The notes beneath the pieces are model-generated. The model saw only the letters and a list, made by a program, of their open reading frames with translations. It did no database searches and had not been told where the DNA came from. From the NCBI RefSeq assembly GCF_021605415.1, contig NZ_WKEQ01000007.1, positions 124,001-188,000 of the forward strand: 64,000 bases of DNA, written 5' to 3'. This DNA is from Pseudomonas syringae. GTDB taxonomy: Bacteria; Pseudomonadota; Gammaproteobacteria; Pseudomonadales; Pseudomonadaceae. Shown piece by piece: positions 1 to 8,352 of this stretch; the first letter of the stretch is position 1; the number at the start of each line of letters is the position of its first letter. The position numbers and the translations under genes were made by a program.

Positions 1-759
1 GAGGAAGCCTGGGTCGTCGCTCGGCCCGGTGCCGCTGCCGTAGCATTCCAGCACCAGACCCTGAATGCCGCTGTCGATCAGACCATCGAGCGCTTGCGCA
101 CCGATACCGGGAAACAGCGGCAGCACCGCGACGTTCGCCACTTGCTTGGGCTGGTTGTACGTCAGCGCAACCGGCAGAGAAGACGTCTTCACGCCGCCGC
201 CCTGACGCTCAAGACGTTTGAACGGATGACGACCGAAGCTGCGCACTTTGGCGCAACGGGTTGGCGCCAGCAGTTCGCCGTGAAAATACAGATGCACACC
301 CGGCGCCAAGCCCTGGCCCAGAGCGACCAGCGCGCAGCCAAGGTTTTCCCAGGCGTCGCTGTCGGTGACACCAGCCGGCAGCATCGAGCCGGTGAAACAC
401 ACCCGTGCGTGCAGACCGAGCAACTGGAAACTCATGGCGGCAGCGCTGTAGGCCAAAGTGTCGGTGCCATGCAGGATCAGCACGCTGTCGCAACCTTGTA
501 CATCCACAGCATCGACCACCGCTTCACGCAGCTGCTGCCAGTAGTCCGGGGTCATGTTGGCGCTGTCGATCAGCGGCGACATTTCGCGAAAACGCCACTG
601 CGGCACGACGAGTTCGGGCTGGCTGTGCAGGTAATCACGCATCCGCGCTTCGAAACCGGAGGCCGGAGCCAGACCGTTGGCGCTGGCCTGCATGCCGATG
701 GTGCCACCGGTGTAGAGCACCATAACGTGCTGGGCGGCGGGGTAGGTCGAAGGGTTCAT
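1..759 (-). CDS. Asparaginase, type I-like (C-terminus beyond window)
   Basis: This gene hydrolyses L-asparagine to aspartate and ammonia. Reading leftward from the ATG at 759, the frame stays open for 253 codons to the window edge, so the C-terminus is missing. The N-terminal block YTGGTIGM carries the nucleophilic Thr of asparaginases. The second block HGTDTLAYSAAAMSF near residues 95-110 carries the Thr-Asp pair of the active site. GGAG lies 6 nt before the start. I see no signal peptide, which favours the cytoplasmic type I over the periplasmic type II enzyme. A sodium:alanine symporter and aspartate ammonia-lyase lie next to it on the same strand, so the group looks like amino acid catabolism. 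The family is clear; the subtype is less so. Confidence 0.95.
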   Translation of the reverse strand, partial: MNPSTYPAAQHVMVLYTGGTIGMQASANGLAPASGFEARMRDYLHSQPELVVPQWRFREMSPLIDSANMTPDYWQQLREAVVDAVDVQGCDSVLILHGTDTLAYSAAAMSFQLLGLHARVCFTGSMLPAGVTDSDAWENLGCALVALGQGLAPGVHLYFHGELLAPTRCAKVRSFGRHPFKRLERQGGGVKTSSLPVALTYNQPKQVANVAVLPLFPGIGAQALDGLIDSGIQGLVLECYGSGTGPSDDPGFL

Positions 760-784
760 AGCATTCTCCGAAAAGGATGAGTTC

Positions 785-875
785 CTGTAGGAGCGAGCCT
801 GCTCGCGAAAGGGCGTCACATTCAACGTCAATGTTGAATGATCCACCGCTACCGCGAGCAGGCTCGCTCCTACAG
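785..875. repeat. REP pair (REPIN-like), GAGCGAGCCTGCTCGCG type
   Basis: Two inverted copies of a palindromic unit (ctgtaggagcgagcctgctc and its complement) flank a 40-odd base spacer between the asparaginase and symporter genes. This is the usual layout of doublet REP elements in P. fluorescens-group genomes. The same unit recurs, with variation, at 2660, 8307, 11421, 19773 and 25001. Confidence 0.9.
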
Positions 876-904
876 TTTTCCGCACTTTACCTGACGGAAG
901 CCGA

Positions 905-2356
905 TCAGCGTTGCGCTGCGGGCACACCCTGCGGCGCGGCTTCTACCTTGCCGGCAGCCGCTGGCGGATTCGCCGGCCAGGCCTGGCGATCCAGATCCAG
1001 ATCCGGGAACTTGCTCGAATCGAACACTGGCGTCTTGATCCCGGCGGCACGCTGATCATCGTAGTCACGCAGAATGCGCATGCCGATCTTGAACAGCAGG
1101 AACAGTGCGATCAGGTTCACAAACGCGAGCATCGTCATGGTGATGTCGGCGAAGGCGAACACCGTGCCGAGGTTTTCGATGGCACCCCAGAAAATCAGCA
1201 CCAGCACCAGGGCGCGATAACCGATCAGCGCCTTGCGGTTTTCACCGATCATGAAGCGCAGGTTGCTCTCGCCCAGGTAGTAGTTGTAGAGAATCGAGGT
1301 GAACACGAACAGCGACAGCGCCACGGAAATGAACATCCGCCCCCAGTCACCGACCACGGCGGCCAGCGAGTTCTGGGTCAGGGCAATGCCGTCGCCTTCG
1401 AAGCCGGGCGTGTAGAAACCCGAGAGCAAAATCAGCAGCGCGGTGCAGGTACAGATCACGAAGGTATCGAGGAACACGCTGAACGCCTGCACCACACCTT
1501 GAGCCACCGGGTGCTCGACCGCCGCCACGGCCGCGACGTTAGGCGCACTGCCCAAACCCGCTTCGTTGGCAAACACGCCGCGCTTCACACCCATGACAAT
1601 GGCGCTGCCGATCAGGCCACCGAAGGCTTGATCGAGGCCGAATGCGCTCTTGACGATGGTCGTCAGCATGGCCGGCACTTGATCGAATTGCAGCACGATC
1701 ACGTAGATCGTCACGCCGATGTACACCAGGGTTTTCACCGGCACCAGCAGGTCGGCGACCTTGGCGATGCGCTTGATCCCGCCGATGAACACCAGACCCA
1801 GCAATACCGCCAGACCGAGGCCGGTGTAGGTGGTGTCGAGGCCGAACGCGTTGTTCAGCGAGTGAGTCACGGCGTGGGCTTGCAGGCCGTTGAACGCGAA
1901 GCCGAAGGTCACCAGCAGCAGGAACGCCATGACCATGCCCAACCAGCGTTTCTGCAAACCATGCTGGATGTAATAGGACGGGCCGCCACGGTAAGTGCCG
2001 TCGGAATCGCAGCGTTTGTAAAGCTGGCCAAGGGAACATTCAAAGAAGCTGCTCGACATGCCGACCAGCGCGGTCACCCACATCCAGAACACCGCGCCCG
2101 GGCCACCGAGGGTCACGGCGATGCCGACACCGGCGATGTTGCCCGCACCGACACGACCGGCGAGGCTGAGCATCAGGGCCTGGAACGAGCTGAGCTGTCC
2201 GGCGCTGCTTTTGAGGCTGTCACGGAACACCGCGAACATGTGGAAGAAGTGACGCAATTGAACGAAACGCGAGCGAATCGTGAAGTAACCGCCGAGCCCG
2301 ACAATGAGCACGATCAGTACTTTCCCTGAGAGGAAGTCGTTGATGACTTCGAGCAT
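905..2356 (-). CDS. Sodium:alanine symporter (AGCS family)
   Basis: This is an integral inner-membrane transporter that imports alanine or glycine with sodium. The 483-residue length fits the alanine/glycine:cation symporter family. The signature GRVGAGNIAGVGIAVTLGGP lies near residues 67-86. Many hydrophobic segments follow, and the C-terminal tail is Ala/Pro-rich and charged. The next gene downstream on this strand is the asparaginase, separated by a REP pair, so the two need not be co-transcribed. The upstream gap of about 300 bases holds a weak -10-like TATAGT (2550-2555) on this strand. I looked for a glycine riboswitch, which sometimes precedes this family, and saw none. Substrate specificity is inferred from the family only. 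Confidence 0.95.
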   Translation of the reverse strand: MLEVINDFLSGKVLIVLIVGLGGYFTIRSRFVQLRHFFHMFAVFRDSLKSSAGQLSSFQALMLSLAGRVGAGNIAGVGIAVTLGGPGAVFWMWVTALVGMSSSFFECSLGQLYKRCDSDGTYRGGPSYYIQHGLQKRWLGMVMAFLLLVTFGFAFNGLQAHAVTHSLNNAFGLDTTYTGLGLAVLLGLVFIGGIKRIAKVADLLVPVKTLVYIGVTIYVIVLQFDQVPAMLTTIVKSAFGLDQAFGGLIGSAIVMGVKRGVFANEAGLGSAPNVAAVAAVEHPVAQGVVQAFSVFLDTFVICTCTALLILLSGFYTPGFEGDGIALTQNSLAAVVGDWGRMFISVALSLFVFTSILYNYYLGESNLRFMIGENRKALIGYRALVLVLIFWGAIENLGTVFAFADITMTMLAFVNLIALFLLFKIGMRILRDYDDQRAAGIKTPVFDSSKFPDLDLDRQAWPANPPAAAGKVEAAPQGVPAAQR

Positions 2357-2659
2357 GGATTTTTCCTCGCTGTTTTTTGTGTAAGCAAATGCTGGAGGAG
2401 AAGAAACATCGAGTTACATCGCTGTGCGTGTGGCACAACAGGTGAGCCGACGTATCGTCCCGCTTCCAAATCGCGGATTTTGTTATGAGTTCGGGTTTCG
2501 CATGACGATGGTCTCGCTACCGACGACCGCTCACGCGAAGAGGGGCGGCACTATACCGATCAGTGCGGTGCCCGTCTGCACGGTTGTGGTGCGAGCGACG
2601 GAACGAAGCTTTGAAACACCCGACGTAGCGACGCCGGGCTAGTGCAGAAGCTGCTTTCC
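2357..2659 (-). other. Non-coding leader of the symporter gene
   Basis: About 300 bases without a convincing gene. On the minus strand a TATAGT hexamer at 2550-2555 could be a -10 element, but no good -35 accompanies it. That would give a leader of roughly 190 nt. No riboswitch or terminator fold was recognised. Short open frames here lack ribosome sites and family resemblance. Confidence 0.4.
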
Positions 2660-2748
2660 TGTGGGAGCGGGCTTGCTCGCGAAAGCGGTATGTCAGACAC
2701 ATTCATGTCAATTGACACGACGCCTTCGCGAGCATGCCCGCTCCCACA
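2660..2748. repeat. REP pair (REPIN-like)
   Basis: The left arm tgtgggagcgggcttgctcg and the right arm cgagcatgcccgctcccaca form an inverted pair around a short variable spacer. It lies in the gap between aspA and the symporter gene. Confidence 0.9.
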
Positions 2749-2789
2749 TTTTTCGGCTTCCAGACATACGGGTCTCAGGATCAAAAGTT

Positions 2790-2826
2790 AAAAAAAAGGG
2801 CCTGGAGATAAAACCTCCAAGCCCTC
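2790..2826 (-). terminator. Intrinsic terminator of aspA
   Basis: On the minus strand a GGGCTTGGAGG stem, a short loop and its partner CTCCAGGCCC are followed by seven T residues. It lies about 50 nt beyond the aspA stop codon in the right orientation to end that transcript. Confidence 0.88.
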
Positions 2827-2876
2827 AAAAGGTGAGAGGTGTCTAGTCCCTCGACCTGGTGAGCGGTGTTACAACG

Positions 2877-4301
2877 TCAGGCCTTCAGCGGCACCAGACG
2901 TGGAGCAATCATGTTTTCCGGGCGCAGGATGTCGGCGAGCATGGCTTCGTCGAGCAGACCTTCTTCGCGCACCAGTTCCAGCACGCCCCGGCCGCTTTCA
3001 AGGGCAAGGCCGGCGATACGGGTGGCGTTTTTGTAGCCGATGTAAGGGTTCAGTGCGGTGACCAGACCGATCGAGTGTTCGACCAGTTCACGGCAGCGCG
3101 CTTCATTGGCGGTGATGCCGACGATGCAATGCTCGCGCAGCATGTCCATGGCGCGTTGCAGCAGGCGGATCGAGTCGAAGATCTTGAACGCGATCAATGG
3201 CTCCATCACGTTCAGTTGCAGTTGGCCGCCTTCGGCCGCCATGGTCAGCGCCAGGTCGTTACCGATGACCTGGAACGCCACCTGGTTAACGGCTTCCGGG
3301 ATCACCGGGTTGACCTTGCCGGGCATGATCGAACTGCCTGGCTGACGTGCCGGCAGGTTGATTTCGTTGATGCCGGTGCGTGGGCCGCTGGACAGCAGGC
3401 GCAGGTCGTTGCAGATCTTCGACAGCTTGACCGCGGTGCGCTTGAGCATGCCGGAGAACAGCACGAAGGCACCCATGTCGGACGTCGCTTCAATCAGGTC
3501 GGCAGCCGGCACCAGCGGTTGACCGCTGATCAGCGCCAGACGCTGAACGGCCAACGCTTGGTAACGCGGGTCGGCGTTGATGCCGGTGCCGATGGCGGTG
3601 CCGCCCAGGTTCACTTCAGTCAGCAGTTCCGGGGCCAGCGTCTTCAGACGGGCCAGGTCTTCGCCCATGGTGGTGGCGAAAGCACGGAATTCCTGGCCGA
3701 GGGTCATCGGCACGGCGTCTTGCAGTTGGGTACGGCCCATTTTCAGGACGTGGTCGAATTCTTTGCCCTTGGCCGCGAACGCCTGAATCAGGCTGTCGAG
3801 GCTGGCCAGCAGCGTGTCGTGACCCAGCAACAGGCCCAGGCGAATCGCCGTCGGGTAGGCGTCGTTGGTCGACTGCGCCATGTTGACGTCGTCGTTCGGG
3901 TGCAAATACTGGTATTCGCCTTTCTGGTGACCCATCGCTTCGAGCGCAATGTTGGCGATCACTTCGTTGGCGTTCATGTTGGTGGACGTACCGGCGCCAC
4001 CTTGGATCATGTCGACCACGAACTCTTCGTGGTAATCACCGCGGATCAATCGGGCACAGGCTTCGCTGATGGCAGCGTGCTTGGCTTCGCTCAGGTGACC
4101 CAACTCGCGGTTGGCGTCAGCGGCGGCCTGCTTGACCATCGCCAGACCGACAACCAGTTTCGGGTAATGCGAAATCGGAACGCCGGAGAGACGGAAGTTG
4201 TTTACCGCTCGCAGGGTCTGGATGCCGTAATACGCTTGAGCCGGTACTTCGAGGGCGCCAAGCAGGTCGTTTTCTGTGCGGAAAGATGCAGCGGAGGACA
4301 T
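2877..4301 (-). CDS. aspA: Aspartate ammonia-lyase
   Basis: This enzyme converts L-aspartate to fumarate and ammonia in the cytoplasm. The protein is 474 residues from the ATG at 4301 (starting MSSAASFRTE). An ATG at 4313 would add only MISI and has no better ribosome site. The fumarase/aspartase signature GSSIMPGKVNP lies in the middle of the chain, with the preceding GGAGTSTNMNANEV and STNDAYPTAIR blocks that build the shared active site. Length and sequence fit AspA rather than class II fumarase. A clean terminator follows. The divergent LysR gene and the palindrome between the two genes suggest local regulation. It supplies fumarate from aspartate, consistent with the asparaginase nearby. 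Confidence 0.97.
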   Translation of the reverse strand: MSSAASFRTENDLLGALEVPAQAYYGIQTLRAVNNFRLSGVPISHYPKLVVGLAMVKQAAADANRELGHLSEAKHAAISEACARLIRGDYHEEFVVDMIQGGAGTSTNMNANEVIANIALEAMGHQKGEYQYLHPNDDVNMAQSTNDAYPTAIRLGLLLGHDTLLASLDSLIQAFAAKGKEFDHVLKMGRTQLQDAVPMTLGQEFRAFATTMGEDLARLKTLAPELLTEVNLGGTAIGTGINADPRYQALAVQRLALISGQPLVPAADLIEATSDMGAFVLFSGMLKRTAVKLSKICNDLRLLSSGPRTGINEINLPARQPGSSIMPGKVNPVIPEAVNQVAFQVIGNDLALTMAAEGGQLQLNVMEPLIAFKIFDSIRLLQRAMDMLREHCIVGITANEARCRELVEHSIGLVTALNPYIGYKNATRIAGLALESGRGVLELVREEGLLDEAMLADILRPENMIAPRLVPLKA

Positions 4302-4406
4302 GATAGAAATCATCTCGATATGAACCCGGTCGATGCCGGAACGCTGTGAATGCTAGGCTTGTGGGAGTTTTTGGGCCAATGCTGTTAAGCACTGCCCTAT
4401 GCACAT

Positions 4407-4421
4407 TCGGCATAATGCCGA
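4407..4421. promoter_or_regulatory. Perfect 15-bp palindrome between aspA and the LysR gene
   Basis: TCGGCATAATGCCGA is a perfect palindrome around a central A, lying in the 180-bp divergent gap. LysR-type regulators usually bind interrupted inverted repeats in just this position, so it is a candidate operator. The spacing (T-N13-A) is two bases longer than the textbook T-N11-A. Function is inferred from position and symmetry only. Confidence 0.5.
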
Positions 4422-4481
4422 TGTGACGCCGCGTGTGTGGCGAACGTGTGACCTGTTTTGGTGCGTGTCCGGGAGGACGTG

Positions 4482-5390
4482 ATGAATCTGGAAAGCAAAT
4501 GGCTTGAGGACTTCAGTGCTCTGGCCGCCACCCGCAGCTTCTCGCAGGCGGCCGAACGACGCTTCGTGACGCAACCGGCGTTCAGCCGGCGGATCCGCAG
4601 CCTCGAAGCGGCGCTGGGGCTGACGCTGGTGAATCGCTCGCGCACGCCTGTTGAACTGACGGCGGCGGGGCAATTGTTTCTGGTGACGGCGCGCACCGTG
4701 GTTGAACAGCTCGGTGAAGTGCTTCGGCATTTGCATCATCTGGAAGGTGGCCAGGGCGAAGTGATGCAGGTGGCGGCGGCGCACTCGCTGGCGCTGGGTT
4801 TCTTTCCGCGCTGGATCGCGCAGTTGCGCAACGAAGGGCTGAACATTGCCACGCGGTTGGTGGCGACCAACGTGGGCGATGCGGTGCACGCGTTGCGCGA
4901 GGGTGGCTGTGATTTGATGCTGGCGTTTTATGACCCGGATGCGGCGATGCAGATGGATCCGGAAATCTTCCCGTCGCTGCATCTGGGCCAGACGGAGATG
5001 CTGCCAGTCTGCGCGGCGGATGCTGACGGCAAGCCGTTGTTTGATCTGGAGGGCGAGGGCAGTGTGCCTTTGCTGGCGTATAGCGCCGGGGCCTTTCTCG
5101 GGCGTTCGGTGAACGGACTGTTGCGTCAGCGTCAACTGCGGTTCACCACGATCTATGAAACCGCGATGGCCGACAGCCTGAAAAGCATGGCGCTGGAAGG
5201 CCTGGGGATTGCCTGGGTGCCGCAATTGAGCGTGCGTGCCGAACTGGCTCGTGGCGAACTGGTGGTCTGCGGCGGCTCGCAGTGGCACGTGCCATTGGAG
5301 ATTCGCCTCTATCGCTGCGCCCTGGTGCGCAAAGCCAACGTGCGTCTGCTCTGGCGCAAGCTTGAAGGCGGTGCTGCCCAAAGCTCTTGA
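4482..5390 (+). CDS. LysR-family transcriptional regulator
   Basis: The protein is 302 residues from the ATG at 4482, chosen because GGGAGG sits 6 nt upstream; the frame also opens at an upstream TTG without a comparable site. The N-terminal helix-turn-helix is plain: FSALAATRSFSQAAERRFVT followed by QPAFSRRIRSLEAALGLTLV, with the family's VNRSRTPVELTAAGQ continuation. The rest is the two-lobe effector-binding domain. It is transcribed away from aspA across a 180-bp gap that holds a perfect palindrome. By the usual logic of divergent LysR genes it probably controls aspA or a nearby dicarboxylate/amino acid function. The ligand is unknown. Confidence 0.93.
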   Translation: MNLESKWLEDFSALAATRSFSQAAERRFVTQPAFSRRIRSLEAALGLTLVNRSRTPVELTAAGQLFLVTARTVVEQLGEVLRHLHHLEGGQGEVMQVAAAHSLALGFFPRWIAQLRNEGLNIATRLVATNVGDAVHALREGGCDLMLAFYDPDAAMQMDPEIFPSLHLGQTEMLPVCAADADGKPLFDLEGEGSVPLLAYSAGAFLGRSVNGLLRQRQLRFTTIYETAMADSLKSMALEGLGIAWVPQLSVRAELARGELVVCGGSQWHVPLEIRLYRCALVRKANVRLLWRKLEGGAAQSS

Positions 5391-5404
5391 ACCCAGCCAA
5401 TACC

Positions 5405-5498
5405 CCTGTGGAAGCTGGCTTGCCAGCGATTGCGGTGGGTCAGTCACCTTCCCTGCTTACTGGTCTGACGCCATCGCTGGCAAGCCAGCTCCCACAGG
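5405..5498. repeat. REP pair, GCTGGCTTGCCAGC type
   Basis: Inverted arms cctgtggaagctggcttgcc and ggcaagccagctcccacagg surround a spacer. This is a second REP subtype, distinct from the GAGCGAGC type; another copy lies at 16772-16859 between pstA and pstB. Confidence 0.9.
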
Positions 5499-5531
5499 GA
5501 TCGGGTGATGACTTGGCGCTGACCTTAAAGT

Positions 5532-5587
5532 CAATAAAACCAGCCCCTTCGCCCATATGACAGATGGTCGCGACGGGGGCTGTTTAT
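5532..5587. terminator. Bidirectional terminator-like hairpin
   Basis: AATAAAACCAGCCCC pairs with GGGGGCTGTTTATT, leaving a loop of about 25 nt. The structure has a T-rich tail in both orientations. It separates the LysR gene from the purE promoter region. Confidence 0.65.
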
Positions 5588-5601
5588 TGCCTTCTTTACG
5601 G

Positions 5602-5607
5602 TATACT
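5602..5607 (+). promoter_or_regulatory. Candidate -10 of the purE promoter
   Basis: TATACT lies about 115 nt upstream of the purE start and 42 nt before the leader hairpin. The -35 is weak (gctgtt at 17-bp spacing). If real, the transcript would carry a leader with a terminator-like hairpin. Confidence 0.4.
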
Positions 5608-5648
5608 GCGCGGCCTTCGGCCGGTTCGTCCGGCCATTTTTCCTACAA

Positions 5649-5684
5649 ACAAGCCACGCATTCTGCGTGGCTTGTTGTTTTTGA
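5649..5684 (+). terminator. Leader hairpin before purE (possible attenuator)
   Basis: AACAAGCCACGCA and TGCGTGGCTTGTT form a perfect 13-bp stem with a three-base loop, followed at once by GTTTTT. This is a textbook intrinsic terminator, placed between the candidate promoter and purE on the same strand. It may end an upstream transcript or act as an attenuator of the purine genes. No alternative antiterminator pairing was worked out. Confidence 0.75.
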
Positions 5685-5720
5685 CGCGCCTGCGGGCGCC
5701 CAGAGAGAAGAGGCGCGACG

Positions 5721-6212
5721 ATGAGTGCACTGGTTGGCGTGATCATGGGCTCCAAGTCCGATTGGTCCACCCTTAGCCACACCGCCGATATGCTGGAAAA
5801 GCTCGGCATTCCTTACGAGGTGAAAGTGGTCTCTGCCCACCGCACCCCGGATCTGCTGTTCCAGTACGCCGAAGAGGCCGAAAGCCGTGGCATCGAGGTG
5901 ATTATCGCCGGTGCCGGTGGCGCGGCTCATTTGCCAGGCATGTGTGCGGCCAAGACCCACTTGCCGGTGCTGGGCGTGCCGGTGCAGTCGTCGATGCTGT
6001 CAGGTGTCGATTCGCTGTTGTCGATCGTGCAGATGCCGGCCGGTATCCCGGTCGCTACCCTGGCCATCGGCAAAGCAGGCGCGATCAACGCCGCCCTGCT
6101 CTCGGCGAGCATTCTCGGCGCCAAGCACCCGCAATTTCACACGGTACTGAAAACCTTCCGTGCCGAGCAGACAGACAGCGTCCTGGACAATCCAGACCCA
6201 CGTATTGCCTGA
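5721..6212 (+). CDS. purE: N5-carboxyaminoimidazole ribonucleotide mutase
   Basis: PurE moves the carboxyl group of N5-CAIR to give CAIR in de novo purine synthesis. The 163-residue length is standard for the bacterial class I enzyme. Visible signatures are MGSKSDW near the N-terminus, SAHRTPD around residue 43, the [10 protein letters not shown] loop, and PVQSS with [27 protein letters not shown] lies about 8 nt before the ATG. purK starts 10 nt downstream, so the two form an operon that converts AIR to CAIR. The leader carries a strong hairpin that may modulate expression. Confidence 0.97.
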   Translation: MSALVGVIMGSKSDWSTLSHTADMLEKLGIPYEVKVVSAHRTPDLLFQYAEEAESRGIEVIIAGAGGAAHLPGMCAAKTHLPVLGVPVQSSMLSGVDSLLSIVQMPAGIPVATLAIGKAGAINAALLSASILGAKHPQFHTVLKTFRAEQTDSVLDNPDPRIA

Positions 6213-6222
6213 GGTTGTTGAA

Positions 6223-7305
6223 ATGAAGATCGGTGTAATCGGTGGCGGCCAGTTGGGTCGCATGTTGGCCCTGGCGGGCACTCCGCTGGGCATGAACTTC
6301 GCGTTTCTCGACCCTGCGCCGGACGCCTGTGCGGCTGCACTGGGCGAACACCTGCGGGCCGATTACGGCGACCAGGATCACTTGCGTCAACTGGCCGATG
6401 AAGTCGATCTGGTGACGTTCGAGTTCGAAAGCGTTCCGGCGGAAACCGTGGCGTTTCTGTCGCAGTTCGTGCCGGTCTATCCGAGCGCCGAAGCCTTGCG
6501 CATCGCTCGTGATCGCTGGTTTGAGAAGAGCCTGTTCAAGGATCTGGGCATACCGACCCCGGCCTTCGCCGACATTCAGTCGCAAGCTGACCTGGATGCC
6601 GCCGTGGCGTCGATCGGTCTGCCGGCCGTGTTGAAAACGCGCACGCTGGGTTACGACGGCAAGGGCCAGAAAGTCCTGCGCAAGCCTGAAGATGTGGTCG
6701 GAACCTTTGCTGAACTGGGCAGCGTTGCCTGCCTGCTGGAAGGCTTCGTGCCGTTCACCGGCGAAGTGTCGCTAATCGCCGTGCGTGCCCGTGATGGCGA
6801 GACCAGGTTTTATCCATTGGTGCATAACACCCACGACAGCGGCATTCTCAAGCTGTCGGTCGCCAGCACCGATCACCCTTTGCAAGCCCTGGCCGAGGAC
6901 TATTCCAGCCGTGTGCTCAAGCAACTGGATTACGTCGGCGTGATGGCCTTCGAGTTCTTTGAAGTCGACGGTGGCCTCAAGGCCAACGAAATCGCCCCGC
7001 GCGTGCACAACTCCGGGCACTGGACCACTGAAGGCGCCGAGTGCAGCCAGTTCGAAAACCACCTGCGCGCCGTGGCCGGCCTGCCGTTGGGCTCGACGGC
7101 CAAGGTCGGCGAGAGCGCGATGCTCAACTTCATCGGCGTGGTTCCGCCGGTGGAAAAGGTCATAGCCATCGCCGATTGCCATCTGCATCACTACGGCAAA
7201 GCGTTCAAGGCCGGGCGCAAGGTCGGTCACGCCAACCTGCGCTGCGCCGACAAAGCGACGTTGGCGCAGCAGATCCTCAAGGTCGAAGCGCTGATCGCCG
7301 AGTAA
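6223..7305 (+). CDS. purK: N5-carboxyaminoimidazole ribonucleotide synthase
   Basis: PurK is an ATP-grasp enzyme that carboxylates AIR with bicarbonate to N5-CAIR, the step before PurE. The ATG at 6223 gives 360 residues beginning MKIGVIGGGQLGRMLALAG, the expected N-terminus. An upstream in-frame start would overlap purE and is not needed. ATP-grasp blocks are visible: KTRTLGYDGKGQ, LLEGFVPFTGEVS and ANEIAPRVHNSGHWT. The 10-nt gap to purE indicates translational linkage. Confidence 0.97.
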   Translation: MKIGVIGGGQLGRMLALAGTPLGMNFAFLDPAPDACAAALGEHLRADYGDQDHLRQLADEVDLVTFEFESVPAETVAFLSQFVPVYPSAEALRIARDRWFEKSLFKDLGIPTPAFADIQSQADLDAAVASIGLPAVLKTRTLGYDGKGQKVLRKPEDVVGTFAELGSVACLLEGFVPFTGEVSLIAVRARDGETRFYPLVHNTHDSGILKLSVASTDHPLQALAEDYSSRVLKQLDYVGVMAFEFFEVDGGLKANEIAPRVHNSGHWTTEGAECSQFENHLRAVAGLPLGSTAKVGESAMLNFIGVVPPVEKVIAIADCHLHHYGKAFKAGRKVGHANLRCADKATLAQQILKVEALIAE

Positions 7306-7416
7306 CGACAGTTTCATGTGACGGCGGCGGAACCATTAAGGCGCCGCCGATCTCTCATGGCAGGATGCGAAAGTCTGGCTAGGCTACGCATATCGTCCAA
7401 TTCAGAGGGAAATGTC

Positions 7417-7662
7417 ATGGGAATTATCGGAACCATTTTTATCGGCCTGATCGTCGGATTGCTGGCACGGTTCCTCAAACCGGGCGATGACAGCATGGGC
7501 TGGATCATGACCATCCTGCTGGGTATCGGCGGTTCGCTGGCAGCCACCTACGGCGGCCAGGCGCTGGGTTTCTATCAGGCTGGCGAGGGCGCGGGTTTCC
7601 TCGGTGCCCTGGTCGGTGCGATCGTGCTGCTGGTGATCTACGGCCTGATCAAAAAGAACTGA
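7417..7662 (+). CDS. GlsB/YeaQ/YmgE-family small membrane protein
   Basis: This is a very hydrophobic 81-residue protein with three likely membrane segments and Gly-rich loops: MGIIGTIFIGLIVGLLARFL, then PGDDSMGWIMTILLGIGGSL, then a final ALVGAIVLLVIYGLIKK segment. This is the pattern of the transglycosylase-associated / GlsB stress-response family. AGAGGGA precedes the ATG at 7417; longer in-frame versions lack a ribosome site. Its biochemical role is not established; homologues are linked to envelope or general stress. A GC-rich hairpin lies just downstream (about 7680-7705). Confidence 0.9.
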   Translation: MGIIGTIFIGLIVGLLARFLKPGDDSMGWIMTILLGIGGSLAATYGGQALGFYQAGEGAGFLGALVGAIVLLVIYGLIKKN

Positions 7663-7752
7663 TCCAAAGCGACAAAGCCCCCTCGGCCAATCCGGCCGGG
7701 AGGGCTAGAATGCTCGGCGACTTTTCGTCCCCTTCTTATCCCGAGCAACTTC

Positions 7753-8289
7753 ATGCGCCGTCTCGTATTGACTCTCCTTTTTTTGGGCAGCGGTTTGGCC
7801 CACGCTAGCGAACTGCCGGAAACCGACTGGCTCGAACTGATGCCCAAGTCGGATCAAAAGGCCCTTGAGGCCATGCCTGAAATCGATCACAACTCTCCGG
7901 AAGCCACCGGCACCTTCACGGAGAAGGGCGGGATGAAACAGGCCAAAGGTCTGCCGGCGGTGATGTATTCGACCAGAACCGTGGCGTCGATGAACGACAA
8001 ACACATCCGCATCGGCGGTTATCCGGTGCCGCTGGAGTCAGACGCCAAGGGCCGCAGCACGCTGTTCTTCCTTGTGCCTTACCCGGGCGCGTGCATCCAC
8101 GTGCCGCCACCGCCGCCGAATCAACTGGTGCTGGTGCGATATCCGAAAGGCTTGAAGCTGGACGACATCTACACGCCGTTGTGGGTGACGGGCACGCTGA
8201 AGATCGAAAAGGTCAACAACGACCTGGCTGACGCGGCGTATGCGCTGGAGGCGGACAAGGTCAGGGTGGTGCAGGAATCTGATCTCTAA
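7753..8289 (+). CDS. DUF3299 periplasmic protein
   Basis: This is a 178-residue protein with an N-terminal signal peptide (MRRLVLTLLFLGSGLAHA, likely cleaved before SELP). The mature part contains the DUF3299 hallmarks: RIGGYPVPLE, the LFFLVPYPGACIHVPPPPPN block with a conserved Cys and His, and LWVTGTL near the end. The family is exported and of unknown function; the Cys/His block has been compared to metal or copper handling, but nothing here proves that. It stands alone between the GlsB-like gene and a REP hairpin. Confidence 0.88.
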   Translation: MRRLVLTLLFLGSGLAHASELPETDWLELMPKSDQKALEAMPEIDHNSPEATGTFTEKGGMKQAKGLPAVMYSTRTVASMNDKHIRIGGYPVPLESDAKGRSTLFFLVPYPGACIHVPPPPPNQLVLVRYPKGLKLDDIYTPLWVTGTLKIEKVNNDLADAAYALEADKVRVVQESDL

Positions 8290-8306
8290 CAGCCCCCCCG
8301 AACAAC

Positions 8307-8334
8307 TGTGGGAGCGAGCCTGCTCGCTCCCACA
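8307..8334. repeat. Single compact REP palindrome
   Basis: tgtgggagcgag and ctcgctcccaca pair around cctg, with a short T-rich tail (attttgt). It is one fused unit rather than a spaced doublet. It lies between the convergent DUF3299 and mutarotase genes and could serve as a terminator. Confidence 0.8.
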
Positions 8335-8352
8335 TTTTGTATTGCGGTGCTG

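Noticed and set aside
2357-2659. Glycine riboswitch before the alanine/glycine symporter
   Set aside because: No paired glycine-aptamer core could be traced by eye on the minus strand.
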